This document shows, piece after piece, positions 5,746 through 11,063 of a stretch of 11,063 bases of DNA. The first letter of the stretch is position 1. Every line of letters begins with the position of its first letter. The stretch comes from an uncultured Emergencia sp. (GTDB lineage Bacteria > Bacillota > Clostridia > Peptostreptococcales > Anaerovoracaceae), in contig CABSEO010000030.1 in NCBI GenBank assembly GCA_902476665.1, forward strand, positions 1-11,063. The letters are read 5' to 3'. The position numbers were made by a program, and so were the translations under genes. A model generated the notes under the pieces. That model saw only the letters and a program-made list of their open reading frames with translations, was not told the origin of the DNA and ran no database searches.

Positions 5746-6453
5746 TTATTGATGCGGAATTTTTTCTTTGTCTGAAAGGCGTCTTGCGAAATAAACTGCA
5801 GGCGTGTCCAGCAAACTTGTGAAAATAAAAATAACATAGCTGGACAGGCAGATACTGAGAAGAGTCGGCAGACTATGCATACCCCAGAATGCACCGAACG
5901 TGAACAGCACTGTGTTGAGAAGCTGGGATAAAAGGGTAGAGCCATTATTCCTGATCCAGAGCCCTTTGCGGCTGTCCCCCAGAAGTTTTTCCGTATGTTT
6001 CCAGATCAGATGATAAGCGCAGACATCGAAGACCTGCACTACACCATAAACCGCAATGCTAACCAGCATCAGACGAGGAGTATTGGAGAACACCGAATAC
6101 ACATATGGTGCTGCCCAGTCGTTAGGACTTGGCTGATATAAAAACCAGGACTGGGAGATGAGAATAAAGACTGCGCTGACTGTAATGCCGATTTTCACTG
6201 CAGTACCGGCATACTTTCTCCCTTCCGTCTCGCTGAGAATATCTGTAACCAGAAAAGTAGAGGCAAACAGGATGTTTCCCAGAGTCTGCTCCATGCCGAA
6301 AGCGTCAATGAGGATCAGTGCCTCGATATTGGCAGAAATTGTGGCGACAACAGTCCACATATAAAGGCCTGTACGGCCGAACAGCCTATAAAAAAGCACT
6401 ACGGCCGAATAGATACAGATCAGGCTGATGATCAGAACCAGTTCATTCGACAT
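5746..6453 (-). CDS. yhhQ: Queuosine precursor transporter, YhhQ (COG1738/QPTR) family
   Basis: A 235-residue integral membrane protein of the YhhQ family, which imports queuosine precursors (preQ0, preQ1, or queuine in some bacteria) for tRNA modification. The family signature region is clear: TISANIEALILIDAFGMEQT, then LGNILFASTFLVTDILSE. Several hydrophobic helices follow (VKIGITVSAVFILIS, LMLVSIAVYGVVQVFDV, and the SQLLNTVLFTFGAFWG region). Length is normal. Start: a GTG at 6462 is in frame, but ATG 6453 lies 8 bases after a perfect AGGAGG site, so ATG is chosen. It overlaps the upstream radical SAM gene by 11 bp, and its ribosome binding site lies within the last codons of that gene, so translation is probably coupled. 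Transported compound (queuine versus preQ1/preQ0) cannot be read from the sequence. Confidence 0.87.
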   Translation of the reverse strand: MSNELVLIISLICIYSAVVLFYRLFGRTGLYMWTVVATISANIEALILIDAFGMEQTLGNILFASTFLVTDILSETEGRKYAGTAVKIGITVSAVFILISQSWFLYQPSPNDWAAPYVYSVFSNTPRLMLVSIAVYGVVQVFDVCAYHLIWKHTEKLLGDSRKGLWIRNNGSTLLSQLLNTVLFTFGAFWGMHSLPTLLSICLSSYVIFIFTSLLDTPAVYFARRLSDKEKIPHQ

Positions 6454-7174
6454 GTATATCACCTCCTACACCAAAATCAGTATTGTTCATCAGGATATCC
6501 ACCCGAGGATTTTTTTCATAGATAGGGCGGACTTTATCAAAGAAAATACGGATAACCCTTGGGTCAGGCAGAACAGAACGAGAATTTCTGACCATAATAT
6601 TGACGCAGACTCTTTCAAAATTCGCAAGGCCTGTTTCGATGTCCCTTTTCATTGAGTCTTCAGTCTGACCGGGAAGTCCCTGCAGCAGGCAGCATTCATC
6701 AAAGCTTTCTGCAATAATTGCAGGTTCTGTTTCATCGATACCTTTATCCAGATAAGATTCTCGAAATAAAAAGTCAAAGGTTTCTATTCCGATTTTGATT
6801 CTGGTACTGATTTTCGCTGCGGCAAAGCGGCTGCGCAGGGCGGGGATGTAATCCCGATCTTTCCAGTGGCATTCAAAGTGAATCTGTGAAATTTCTTTTT
6901 CTCTGCAGATTTGCAGAATTCTGTTCATGGTTTTTTCGTCCAGGTCACAAAAACTTCCAGAGTTGATAACCTCTAGTTTGTGGAAGACTCCCGTGACTTC
7001 AGAAAGTACCTTGCTGTTCAGGTCAAAATTGGCTGTTTCATCTGCTGAAAAATCTAAGTGATAGTCGCAAAATCTGCATCTGCGCCATTTGCAGCCGGTA
7101 CCCCGCAGCAATACGATCTCGCGAGGATTTTTATCCGGGATGACAGAGTAGCGCTGCATTTGTAAATCTGACAT
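6443..7174 (-). CDS. Radical SAM protein, candidate queuine lyase (QueL-like)
   Basis: A 243-residue radical SAM enzyme with a single Fe-S motif near the N terminus, GTGCKWRRCRFCDYHLD: C28-x4-C33-x2-C36, one residue longer than the canonical CX3CX2C. Further on are an NSGSFCD segment, HFECHWKDRDY, and KIGIETFDF, consistent with the partial TIM barrel. No SPASM or other cluster domain is visible. It forms an operon with the YhhQ-family transporter. In gut Clostridia a radical SAM subgroup, QueL, converts queuine to preQ1 for tRNA queuosine salvage; size and context suggest this protein may belong there, but that is inference. Start: ATG 7174 follows AGAAGGAG (7181-7188 on the minus strand); the ATG at 7216 lacks such a site. 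A radical SAM identity is firm, the substrate is not. Confidence 0.78.
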   Translation of the reverse strand: MSDLQMQRYSVIPDKNPREIVLLRGTGCKWRRCRFCDYHLDFSADETANFDLNSKVLSEVTGVFHKLEVINSGSFCDLDEKTMNRILQICREKEISQIHFECHWKDRDYIPALRSRFAAAKISTRIKIGIETFDFLFRESYLDKGIDETEPAIIAESFDECCLLQGLPGQTEDSMKRDIETGLANFERVCVNIMVRNSRSVLPDPRVIRIFFDKVRPIYEKNPRVDILMNNTDFGVGGDIHVE

Positions 7175-7217
7175 TAAGTTCTCCTTCTGATAATTTTTGA
7201 AAATAATTTGGTACAAA

Positions 7218-7226
7218 AGTATATCA
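7218..7226 (-). promoter_or_regulatory. Possible extended -10 promoter of the radical SAM-yhhQ operon
   Basis: On the minus strand, TGATATACT (7226-7218) is an extended -10 element about 44 bp upstream of the ATG at 7174. No convincing -35 is seen. Confidence 0.35.
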
Positions 7227-7623
7227 GAAAGTTGTGGACGACCTGCAGAAAACGGAACTTCGGTATAAGAATTAAAACACGCCCTCTATATGTTTTGAGA
7301 GGTAAGTTTCATGACAATTTCTGTATCAATAAAAGGCCGCCCCGTCGCTTTTGTCTGGCGGTTGACTTTTTGATACTTTCTACATAAATAAAAAAGTGTG
7401 CTGCGGAACGTGCACACTAAGAAAAATGCCGACATATAATGTAGACTGGTTCCGTAGTTTTGTTTATAGACAGGATGGTCGCGAACTGTCTGATTCAACT
7501 GTACTTAGCTATAGTATCACAGATAAAAGATGCTGTCAAAGACTTTATCAGGCTTTTTCTGCATATTCTTTAAGGCAACGGATAAGGCAGATTTGTCTGA
7601 TGACAGGAAAAAAGGAAAAAAAG
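7227..7623. other. Gene-poor region between divergent operons
   Basis: No intact gene is supported. On the plus strand there is a possible promoter (TTGACT 7362-7367, 17 bp, TAAATA 7385-7390). A hairpin (7395-7401 with 7412-7418) lies next to it; on the minus strand this hairpin is followed by TTTTT and looks like a terminator, though no gene on that strand feeds it. AGACAG/CTGTCT (7468-7473, 7486-7491) is a further small hairpin. A possible transposase fragment on the minus strand is listed separately. Confidence 0.5.
7286..7400 (-). pseudogene. Possible transposase fragment
   Basis: The minus-strand reading frame ending at 7286 contains KATGRPFIDTEIVMKL, which resembles the N-terminal GRPPID...LLKLL segment of IS1182/IS5-type transposases. 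It stops after a few more residues (TSQNI). The stretch is short and no terminal inverted repeats were found, so this is weak. It may be chance. Confidence 0.22.
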
Positions 7624-7652
7624 CTGACAGATTTTTCCCGTTGTGATATACT
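7624..7652 (+). promoter_or_regulatory. Promoter of the cysteine synthase gene
   Basis: CTGACA (7624-7629), 17-bp spacer, TATACT (7647-7652): 10 of 12 consensus bases. Start predicted near 7659, leaving a short leader before ATG 7688. Confidence 0.7.
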
Positions 7653-7687
7653 AATCTAATAGAATATTTTGAATGGAGCATATGGAA

Positions 7688-8614
7688 ATGATTTACAATA
7701 ATGTTTTGGAAGCTGTGGGACACACTCCCATGATTCAGCTGAACAAAATGGCTGACCCTGACGGAGCCAGAGTGCTGGTAAAGTTTGAGGGATTGAATGT
7801 GGGCGGTTCTGTAAAGACCAGAACTGCGCTCAATATGATTAACAAGGCAGAAGAAGACGGAATTCTGAAACCTGATTCTGTGATTGTGGAGCCGACCAGC
7901 GGCAATCAGGGAATCGGTCTGGCACTGGTGGGGGCAGTGAAGGGATATGAAACTATTATCATCATGGCGGATTCTGTGAGTCAGGAACGTCGTTATCTGG
8001 TAGAACATTATGGCGCAAAGGTACTGCTGGTGCATGATGCCGGCAATATCGGAGACTGTATTGAGGAATGTGTTCAGATGGCCAATCGGATGGCCGAGGA
8101 GAATCCGAAAGTATTTGTACCTCAGCAGTTTGAAAATCAGGCAAATCCAATGGCTCACAGGCATCATACCGGTCTTGAGATTCTGGAGCAGGTGGCAGGT
8201 CCTATTGATGGATTCTGTTCAGGCATTGGTACTGGCGGTACTATTACCGGTATTGGAGAAACTTTAAAGGCTTTGAATCCACAGATAGAAATCTGGGCTG
8301 TGGAGCCTGAAAATGCAGCGATTCTGGCAGGAGGGACGGTGAGCACCCATATTCAGATGGGTATTGGTGACGGCGTGATTCCTGCGGTACTCAATCAGAA
8401 GATTTACGACGACATTTATATTGTATCTGATGAGGAAGCTCTGCAGACAGCAAAAGATCTGGCAGCAAAGGAAGGTCTGATGTGCGGCATTTCCAGCGGC
8501 ACCAATGTGGCTGCGGCTCTGAAGCTGGCGAAAAAGCTGGGCAAGGGAAAAACTGTGGTCACTATTTTGCCGGATACCGCAGAACGGTATTTTTCTACAC
8601 CGCTGTTTGAATAA
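7688..8614 (+). CDS. cysK: Cysteine synthase family PLP enzyme (O-acetylserine sulfhydrylase-like)
   Basis: A 308-residue fold-type II PLP enzyme. CysK makes L-cysteine from O-acetylserine and sulfide in the cytoplasm. PLP-binding Lys43 sits in GGSVKTRTA. The substrate loop is EPTSGNQGIG at 67-76; classical CysK has TSGNTG, so Thr is replaced by Gln. The phosphate-binding loop GTGGT is at 181-185 and SSGT at 269-272. Another change is GGSVKTR where many homologues have GSVKDR. Length matches CysK/CysM. These variations leave room for a related activity, such as use of another amino-acyl donor or beta-cyanoalanine or cystathionine chemistry. Start: ATGs at 7673 and 7682 are in frame, but only ATG 7688 (MIYNNVLEAVGHTP, the usual family start) lies at good distance from the TGGAG at 7674-7678. 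It is a single-gene unit with its own promoter. Confidence 0.85.
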   Translation: MIYNNVLEAVGHTPMIQLNKMADPDGARVLVKFEGLNVGGSVKTRTALNMINKAEEDGILKPDSVIVEPTSGNQGIGLALVGAVKGYETIIIMADSVSQERRYLVEHYGAKVLLVHDAGNIGDCIEECVQMANRMAEENPKVFVPQQFENQANPMAHRHHTGLEILEQVAGPIDGFCSGIGTGGTITGIGETLKALNPQIEIWAVEPENAAILAGGTVSTHIQMGIGDGVIPAVLNQKIYDDIYIVSDEEALQTAKDLAAKEGLMCGISSGTNVAAALKLAKKLGKGKTVVTILPDTAERYFSTPLFE

Positions 8615-8621
8615 CTTAGGC

Positions 8622-8648
8622 GTCAGCTCTGGCTGGGGCGCAGCTGAC
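8622..8648 (+). terminator. Hairpin after cysK, weak terminator
   Basis: GTCAGCT (8622-8628) pairs with AGCTGAC (8642-8648) 7 bp after the cysK stop. No clear T-run follows (TTGTGTCAT), so termination here is uncertain. Confidence 0.35.
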
Positions 8649-9034
8649 TTGTGTCATAGGAGCCGGTTGATGTAACGGAAGGGAAAATTCAACCGAATTT
8701 CCTGTTTTGGCTAAATTGTGTATCATTGGGAGATTGGATTCTTAACCGAGAATCGGAAATTTCAAGAAATGTGTATAATGAATGACCGTTCAAGTACCGG
8801 ATATGGCATGGTAGAGGGAAAAGTTATACAAAATTTTGATTTTCCGGTTCCCGGTTTAATTTTTTTGGCATAGTTGCCTTTTTTAAGCAAACCATGACAG
8901 TGTATCCTTGCAGTCGTTTATGATGGATTATATATTTTACATTAAATGGAATATATTTGCTGAGAAAAAAGTATTATTTCTTTATTTTACCGAAAAGCAG
9001 AGAAAAGAATGTCGCAAAGAAGTGCAAAAAACAG
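8649..9034. other. Gene-free stretch with several hairpins
   Basis: No coding region is supported. Seen are: a hairpin of GGAAAATTC (8682-8690) with GAATTTCC (8695-8702); a 6-bp hairpin GATTCT/AGAATC around 8736-8753; a lone TATAAT at 8774-8779 without a -35; a direct CCGGTT-C-CCGGTT repeat around 8844-8856; and a short GGCA/TGCC stem followed by T6 around 8868-8884, which could be a weak terminator. Nothing ties these together. Confidence 0.4.
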
Positions 9035-9063
9035 TTGCAAATCCTTGATTTTTACTATATAAT
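9035..9063 (+). promoter_or_regulatory. Promoter of the rplM-rpsI operon
   Basis: TTGCAA (9035-9040), 17-bp spacer, TATAAT (9058-9063): consensus -10 and a 4 of 6 -35. Predicted start near 9070, giving a leader of about 170 nt. Confidence 0.8.
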
Positions 9064-9069
9064 AGTTCT

Positions 9070-9228
9070 GCACTGTGTTTCCACAGTGAATTTTGCATGC
9101 GTAGGGCGTAAGGCCCGGCAGCGCTGCAAGCTAAAGTTATTTTAGTCATGTCGAACCAGATTGCTGCGGATGCAATCCCAGTAGGCAGCACCGAACCAGA
9201 TACAGGTAAGAGGTATCCCAGTAGGTAG
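9070..9228 (+). ncRNA. Structured rplM leader (L13 leader type) with two 40-nt repeats
   Basis: The untranslated leader of rplM starts with a 7-bp hairpin (9071-9077 with 9082-9088). Next is a longer one: 9093-9097 with 9125-9129, 9099-9101 with 9122-9124, and GGGC 9104-9107 with GCCC 9113-9116, with an internal loop. Firmicutes carry an autoregulatory L13 leader at this place, bound by L13 to control its own operon; the position and the second hairpin suggest this, but I cannot compare with the Rfam model. A CTAAA/TTTAG stem follows around 9131-9145. Two tandem 40-nt repeats (9152-9188 and 9192-9228) end just before the ribosome binding site. Confidence 0.55.
9152..9228 (+). repeat. Two tandem 40-nt repeats with compensating hairpin stems
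   Basis: Both copies read CGAACCAGAT, a variable stretch, then ATCCCAGTAGGyAG, with starts exactly 40 bp apart (9152, 9192). The variable stretch forms a hairpin in each: GATTGC with GCAATC in copy 1, GATAC with GTATC in copy 2. The stems differ in sequence but keep pairing, which points to a selected RNA structure. Confidence 0.65.
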
Positions 9229-9242
9229 AAAGGAAGAAATCA

Positions 9243-9671
9243 ATGAAATCTTACATTGCAAAACCTGCAGAGATTGAACGTAAATGGTACGTTGTCGATG
9301 CAGAAGGTAAGACTCTCGGCAGACTGGCATCAGAAGTTGCTTCTGTTCTGAGAGGAAAGAACAAGCCAATCTATACTCCACACGTTGACTGCGGTGACTA
9401 TGTAATCGTTATCAACGCTGAAAAGGTGGAAGTGACCGGTAAAAAGAGAAAAGAAAAGATCTACAAGAGACACACCGGATATCCAGGTGGTCTGAGAGAA
9501 CTGTCTTTTGAAAAATTACAGGCAAAGAAGCCGGAAGAAATCATCAGACACGCTGTGAAAGGCATGCTTCCTGATGGAAGACTGGGCAGACAGATGTTCA
9601 AGAAGTTAAAAGTTTACGCAGGTCCGGAGCACGCTCATGCTGCTCAGAAACCGGAAACTTTGGAAATCTAA
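9243..9671 (+). CDS. rplM: 50S ribosomal protein L13
   Basis: L13 is an early assembly protein of the large ribosomal subunit. The 142-residue product has the normal length and all landmark segments: [20 protein letters not shown] near the start, the [24 protein letters not shown] core, [32 protein letters not shown], and the [10 protein letters not shown] end. ATG 9243 is preceded by AAAGGAAG (9229-9236) with about 7-8 bp spacing, directly after the second leader repeat. It is followed 19 bp later by rpsI, the classical conserved pair. Regulation is probably by the structured leader, through L13 itself (family knowledge). Confidence 0.98.
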   Translation: MKSYIAKPAEIERKWYVVDAEGKTLGRLASEVASVLRGKNKPIYTPHVDCGDYVIVINAEKVEVTGKKRKEKIYKRHTGYPGGLRELSFEKLQAKKPEEIIRHAVKGMLPDGRLGRQMFKKLKVYAGPEHAHAAQKPETLEI

Positions 9672-9690
9672 GGAAAGGGAGGAATAGACA

Positions 9691-10086
9691 ATGGCAAAAT
9701 TACAATACCAAGGTACAGGTAGAAGAAAACATTCAGTTGCTAGAGTTAGATTAATCCCTGGAACTGGAAAAATTACTGTAAACAAGAAAGACTTAGAAGA
9801 TTATTTCGGAATGGAAATCGTTAAGAGAGAGGTAAAGAGACCTTTCGAAGTTGCAGGCTGCGAAGGCAAGTTTGATGTTATCGCAACTGTTGCAGGCGGC
9901 GGTTTCACAGGTCAGGCAGGCGCCCTGAGACATGGTATCTCCAGAGCTCTGTGCCAGGCTGACAAGGAAGCTTACAGAGCTCCTCTGAAGGCTGCAGGAT
10001 TCCTGACAAGAGACCCGAGAATGAAGGAAAGAAAGAAGTACGGTCTGAAAAAGGCAAGAAGAGCTTCCCAGTTCTCCAAGCGTTAA
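9691..10086 (+). CDS. rpsI: 30S ribosomal protein S9
   Basis: S9 is a small-subunit head protein whose C-terminal tail reaches the P-site tRNA. The 131-residue product has the normal length and motifs: [19 protein letters not shown] at the N terminus, the [19 protein letters not shown] core, [19 protein letters not shown], and the QFSKR end. ATG 9691 follows AGGGAGG (9676-9682) by 8 bp. It is cotranscribed with rplM, 19 bp upstream. One detail is unusual: the end reads [10 protein letters not shown] where most bacteria have A(R/K)(R/K)APQFSKR, so Pro is replaced by Ser close to the tail. Confidence 0.98.
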   Translation: MAKLQYQGTGRRKHSVARVRLIPGTGKITVNKKDLEDYFGMEIVKREVKRPFEVAGCEGKFDVIATVAGGGFTGQAGALRHGISRALCQADKEAYRAPLKAAGFLTRDPRMKERKKYGLKKARRASQFSKR

Positions 10087-10107
10087 TCTTTCCACTTCTT
10101 GGAATTT

Positions 10108-10144
10108 CAAAAACCGGTATTTTACTGGGGTTTGGAGTTTTAGA
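10108..10144 (+). terminator. Weak hairpin directly after rpsI
   Basis: CCGGT (10114-10118) pairs with ACTGG (10124-10128) with one G-T pair, and CAAA (10108-10111) with TTTG (10131-10134) across an AA/GG internal loop. A short TTTT follows. It may act as a partial terminator before the stronger one at 10223. Confidence 0.35.
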
Positions 10145-10222
10145 ATGGCATGCGTGAAGCAATATTCAGTTCAAAAAGTAACAGAAATGCAACACAAATG
10201 CAACAAAATAAGATGTATGAAT

Positions 10223-10258
10223 AAGAGATGCTTTCGTCAAAGAGAGCATCTCTTTTCT
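10223..10258 (+). terminator. Intrinsic terminator of the rplM-rpsI operon
   Basis: A perfect 10-bp stem (10223-10232 with 10245-10254) is followed by TTCT, continuing a T-rich run. It is about 140 bp after rpsI and marks the boundary to the AT-rich right end. Confidence 0.78.
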
Positions 10259-10300
10259 ATTGCCATATTACTTTGCATAGTATGAACAGCAATAGAAAAG
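10252..10300. repeat. 12-bp perfect inverted repeat
   Basis: CTTTTCTATTGC (10252-10263) and GCAATAGAAAAG (10289-10300) are perfect inverse copies around a 25-bp centre that adds a CATA/TATG pair (10264-10267, 10281-10284). The left arm overlaps the T-run of the rpsI operon terminator. It could be a second transcription stop or the remains of an insertion end. Confidence 0.5.
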
Positions 10301-10380
10301 CAGGAGCCTGCCTCTTTAAATTTTATTGATGGCATTCACAAGCTCTTTAATATCAAAGTGAGTGTATACCCTTGATTAAG
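10301..10380. other. Short non-coding spacer with GCAGG/CCTGC mini-hairpin
   Basis: A GCAGG-AG-CCTGC palindrome lies at about 10299-10310. Downstream the sequence begins to resemble decayed coding DNA (see the pseudogene at 10381), but no continuous frame is present. Confidence 0.35.
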
Positions 10381-10824
10381 CAATTATAAGATTAGAGAAT
10401 GATTTGTTTCCTCAAGAAGTCAATACAGTTGTGTTTATTTTGTTTAAACCTGTAGCTAATGGTATTGTTGAAAAAACGTTGGAGCATATGGATGAAAAAA
10501 ATGAAAAATTTTTTTCTCTTGTAATTAAGAAAAAACATCCTTATAGAATTGGCATTGATACATGTTTTACACTGGCAATACTATGATGGGTAAATACTGT
10601 GCCCAAAGCTTGCATAGATGCTTGTGAGGATTTAATTTTTCGATATATATAAATGTCAAATAAATTGATATCTATGATTATTTGGTGTATAGAATAAAAG
10701 TATATCTGAGTCATTAAATGATAAAACATTGAGAGAAATTTGAAGAAAAAAATGTACTAATTGTGTTAGTAAAGAAGATTATCAAGAAGGTTGTAGACTT
10801 GGGATTGATATAGATTTGTGTTAA
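10381..10824 (+). pseudogene. Decayed radical SAM/SPASM peptide-maturase-type gene, C-terminal part
   Basis: Read in one frame from 10380, the segment gives AIIRLENDLFPQEVNTVVFI, LFKPVANG and later KKKHPYRIGIDTCF. It is interrupted by TGA at 10584, then continues PKACIDACEDLIFRYI to TAA at 10650. A +1 shift around 10693-10699 leads to ESLNDKTLREI, TGA at 10741 where Trp of an EIW motif would be expected, then RKKCTNC and EGCRLGIDIDLC, ending with TAA at 10822. FLLFKPVG-like, GIDSCF-like, ACE and LxDKTLxEIW-CxxC-GC-C elements match the C-terminal half of clostridial radical SAM enzymes with SPASM-type cluster domains, several of which mature bacteriocin-like peptides. The N-terminal CX3CX2C half is missing. 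TAA stops and the frameshift rule out simple TGA recoding. The AT-rich composition suggests foreign origin. Confidence 0.6.
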
Positions 10825-10850
10825 GGGATAAATTTTTAGTTATTAATAGT

Positions 10851-11063
10851 ATGAAGTACTAAGGGAAAAGACAATTCATTGTTGGAACTGGATGTGACCT
10901 ATTAGAGGTCTCTGAAAATGAAGGCGTTGCCAAAATACATTATCTTCAGATGGATTTAACAAATGAACTAGAAAATATATAAACTACAATAAACAGTTGC
11001 ACAATTTAAATATTATAGAACTATTAACCAAGATAGAAAATCTTTTTTGACAGAAGAGTATAA
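10851..11063 (+). pseudogene. Second broken ORF, unknown, running off the window
   Basis: From ATG 10851 the frame reads MKY, a TAA at 10860, then GKRQFIVGTGCDLLEVSENE and GVAKIHYLQMDLTNELENI to TAA at 10980. A shift to another frame from 10993 gives TVAQFKYYRTINQDRKSFLT and remains open to the window end. The peptide segments look protein-like (mixed, amphipathic) despite the stops, so a decayed gene is more likely than chance ORFs. I do not recognise the family. It follows the radical SAM remnant by 26 bp and shares its AT-rich composition, so both may be parts of one lost cluster. Confidence 0.4.

Noticed and set aside
7261..7320. preQ1 riboswitch upstream of the radical SAM-yhhQ operon
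   Set aside because: The minus strand has a small hairpin around 7283-7302 (CCTCT/AGAGG), but the preQ1-I and preQ1-II consensus loops and tails are not present.
7396..7659. Plus-strand ORF of 87 codons upstream of cysK
   Set aside because: It starts with GTG inside a hairpin, has no ribosome binding site, contains the -35 and -10 boxes of the cysK promoter, and resembles no family.
7175..7687. T-box leader for cysK
   Set aside because: The conserved T-box sequence (GGTGGAACCGCG type) and specifier stem are absent between the promoter and the start codon; the leader is only about 30 nt.
7517..8167. Minus-strand ORF of 216 codons overlapping cysK
   Set aside because: Most of it is antisense to cysK, which carries complete PLP motifs; the composition of the product is not protein-like.
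8957..9145. Plus-strand ORF of 62 codons upstream of rplM
   Set aside because: It crosses the rplM promoter and the structured leader and lacks a ribosome binding site.
10584..10743. TGA codons in the radical SAM remnant read as recoding (for example TGA as Trp in EI-stop-RKK)
   Set aside because: TAA stops (10650, 10695) and a frameshift interrupt the same reading, and other genes in the window encode Trp as TGG, so decay explains it better.

Overview
The window looks like the chromosome of a low-to-mid G+C Gram-positive anaerobe, most likely class Clostridia (a Lachnospiraceae-type gut commensal). This is inferred from strong AGGAGG-type ribosome binding sites, AGA-rich arginine codons, sigma-A type promoters, many intrinsic terminators, and the gene families present (tyrS, a DUF2284 metal-binding protein, a CtpE-like P-type ATPase, a queuosine-salvage-like pair, rplM-rpsI). 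No tRNA or rRNA gene, CRISPR array or intact mobile element was seen.

Left part (1-2300): the 3' end of tyrS is closed by a strong terminator. About 700 bp without a gene follows, holding an ordered array of short repeats (a two-part motif with constant 28-bp geometry, in direct and inverted copies, including a perfect 20-bp palindrome). Next come a promoter, a roughly 190-nt structured leader, an unrecognised 50-residue ORF and its terminator. A DUF2284 cysteine-rich protein gene comes after that.

Middle (2300-7700): a 793-residue CtpE-like cation P-type ATPase ends at a 24-bp perfect hairpin. Between it and a GntR/FCD regulator lie divergent promoters: a consensus promoter for the regulator flanked by two palindromes, and a minus-strand promoter pointing into the hairpin. 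The regulator converges on a minus-strand two-gene operon, a radical SAM protein followed by a YhhQ-family queuosine precursor transporter. The two genes overlap by 11 bp, and the ribosome binding site of the second lies inside the first. The pair suggests salvage of queuine or preQ1 (import followed by radical-SAM conversion).

Right part (7700-11063): a cysteine-synthase-family gene with its own promoter, then a gene-free stretch, then the rplM-rpsI ribosomal operon. That operon is preceded by a promoter and a structured L13-type leader with two 40-nt tandem repeats whose hairpin stems differ in sequence but keep pairing. Beyond the operon's terminator the DNA becomes clearly more AT-rich and holds two decayed coding regions. 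One is recognisably the C-terminal (SPASM-like) half of a radical SAM peptide-maturase-type enzyme, broken by stops and a frameshift. The other is an unidentified broken ORF running off the window. This end looks like the eroded edge of an acquired cluster.
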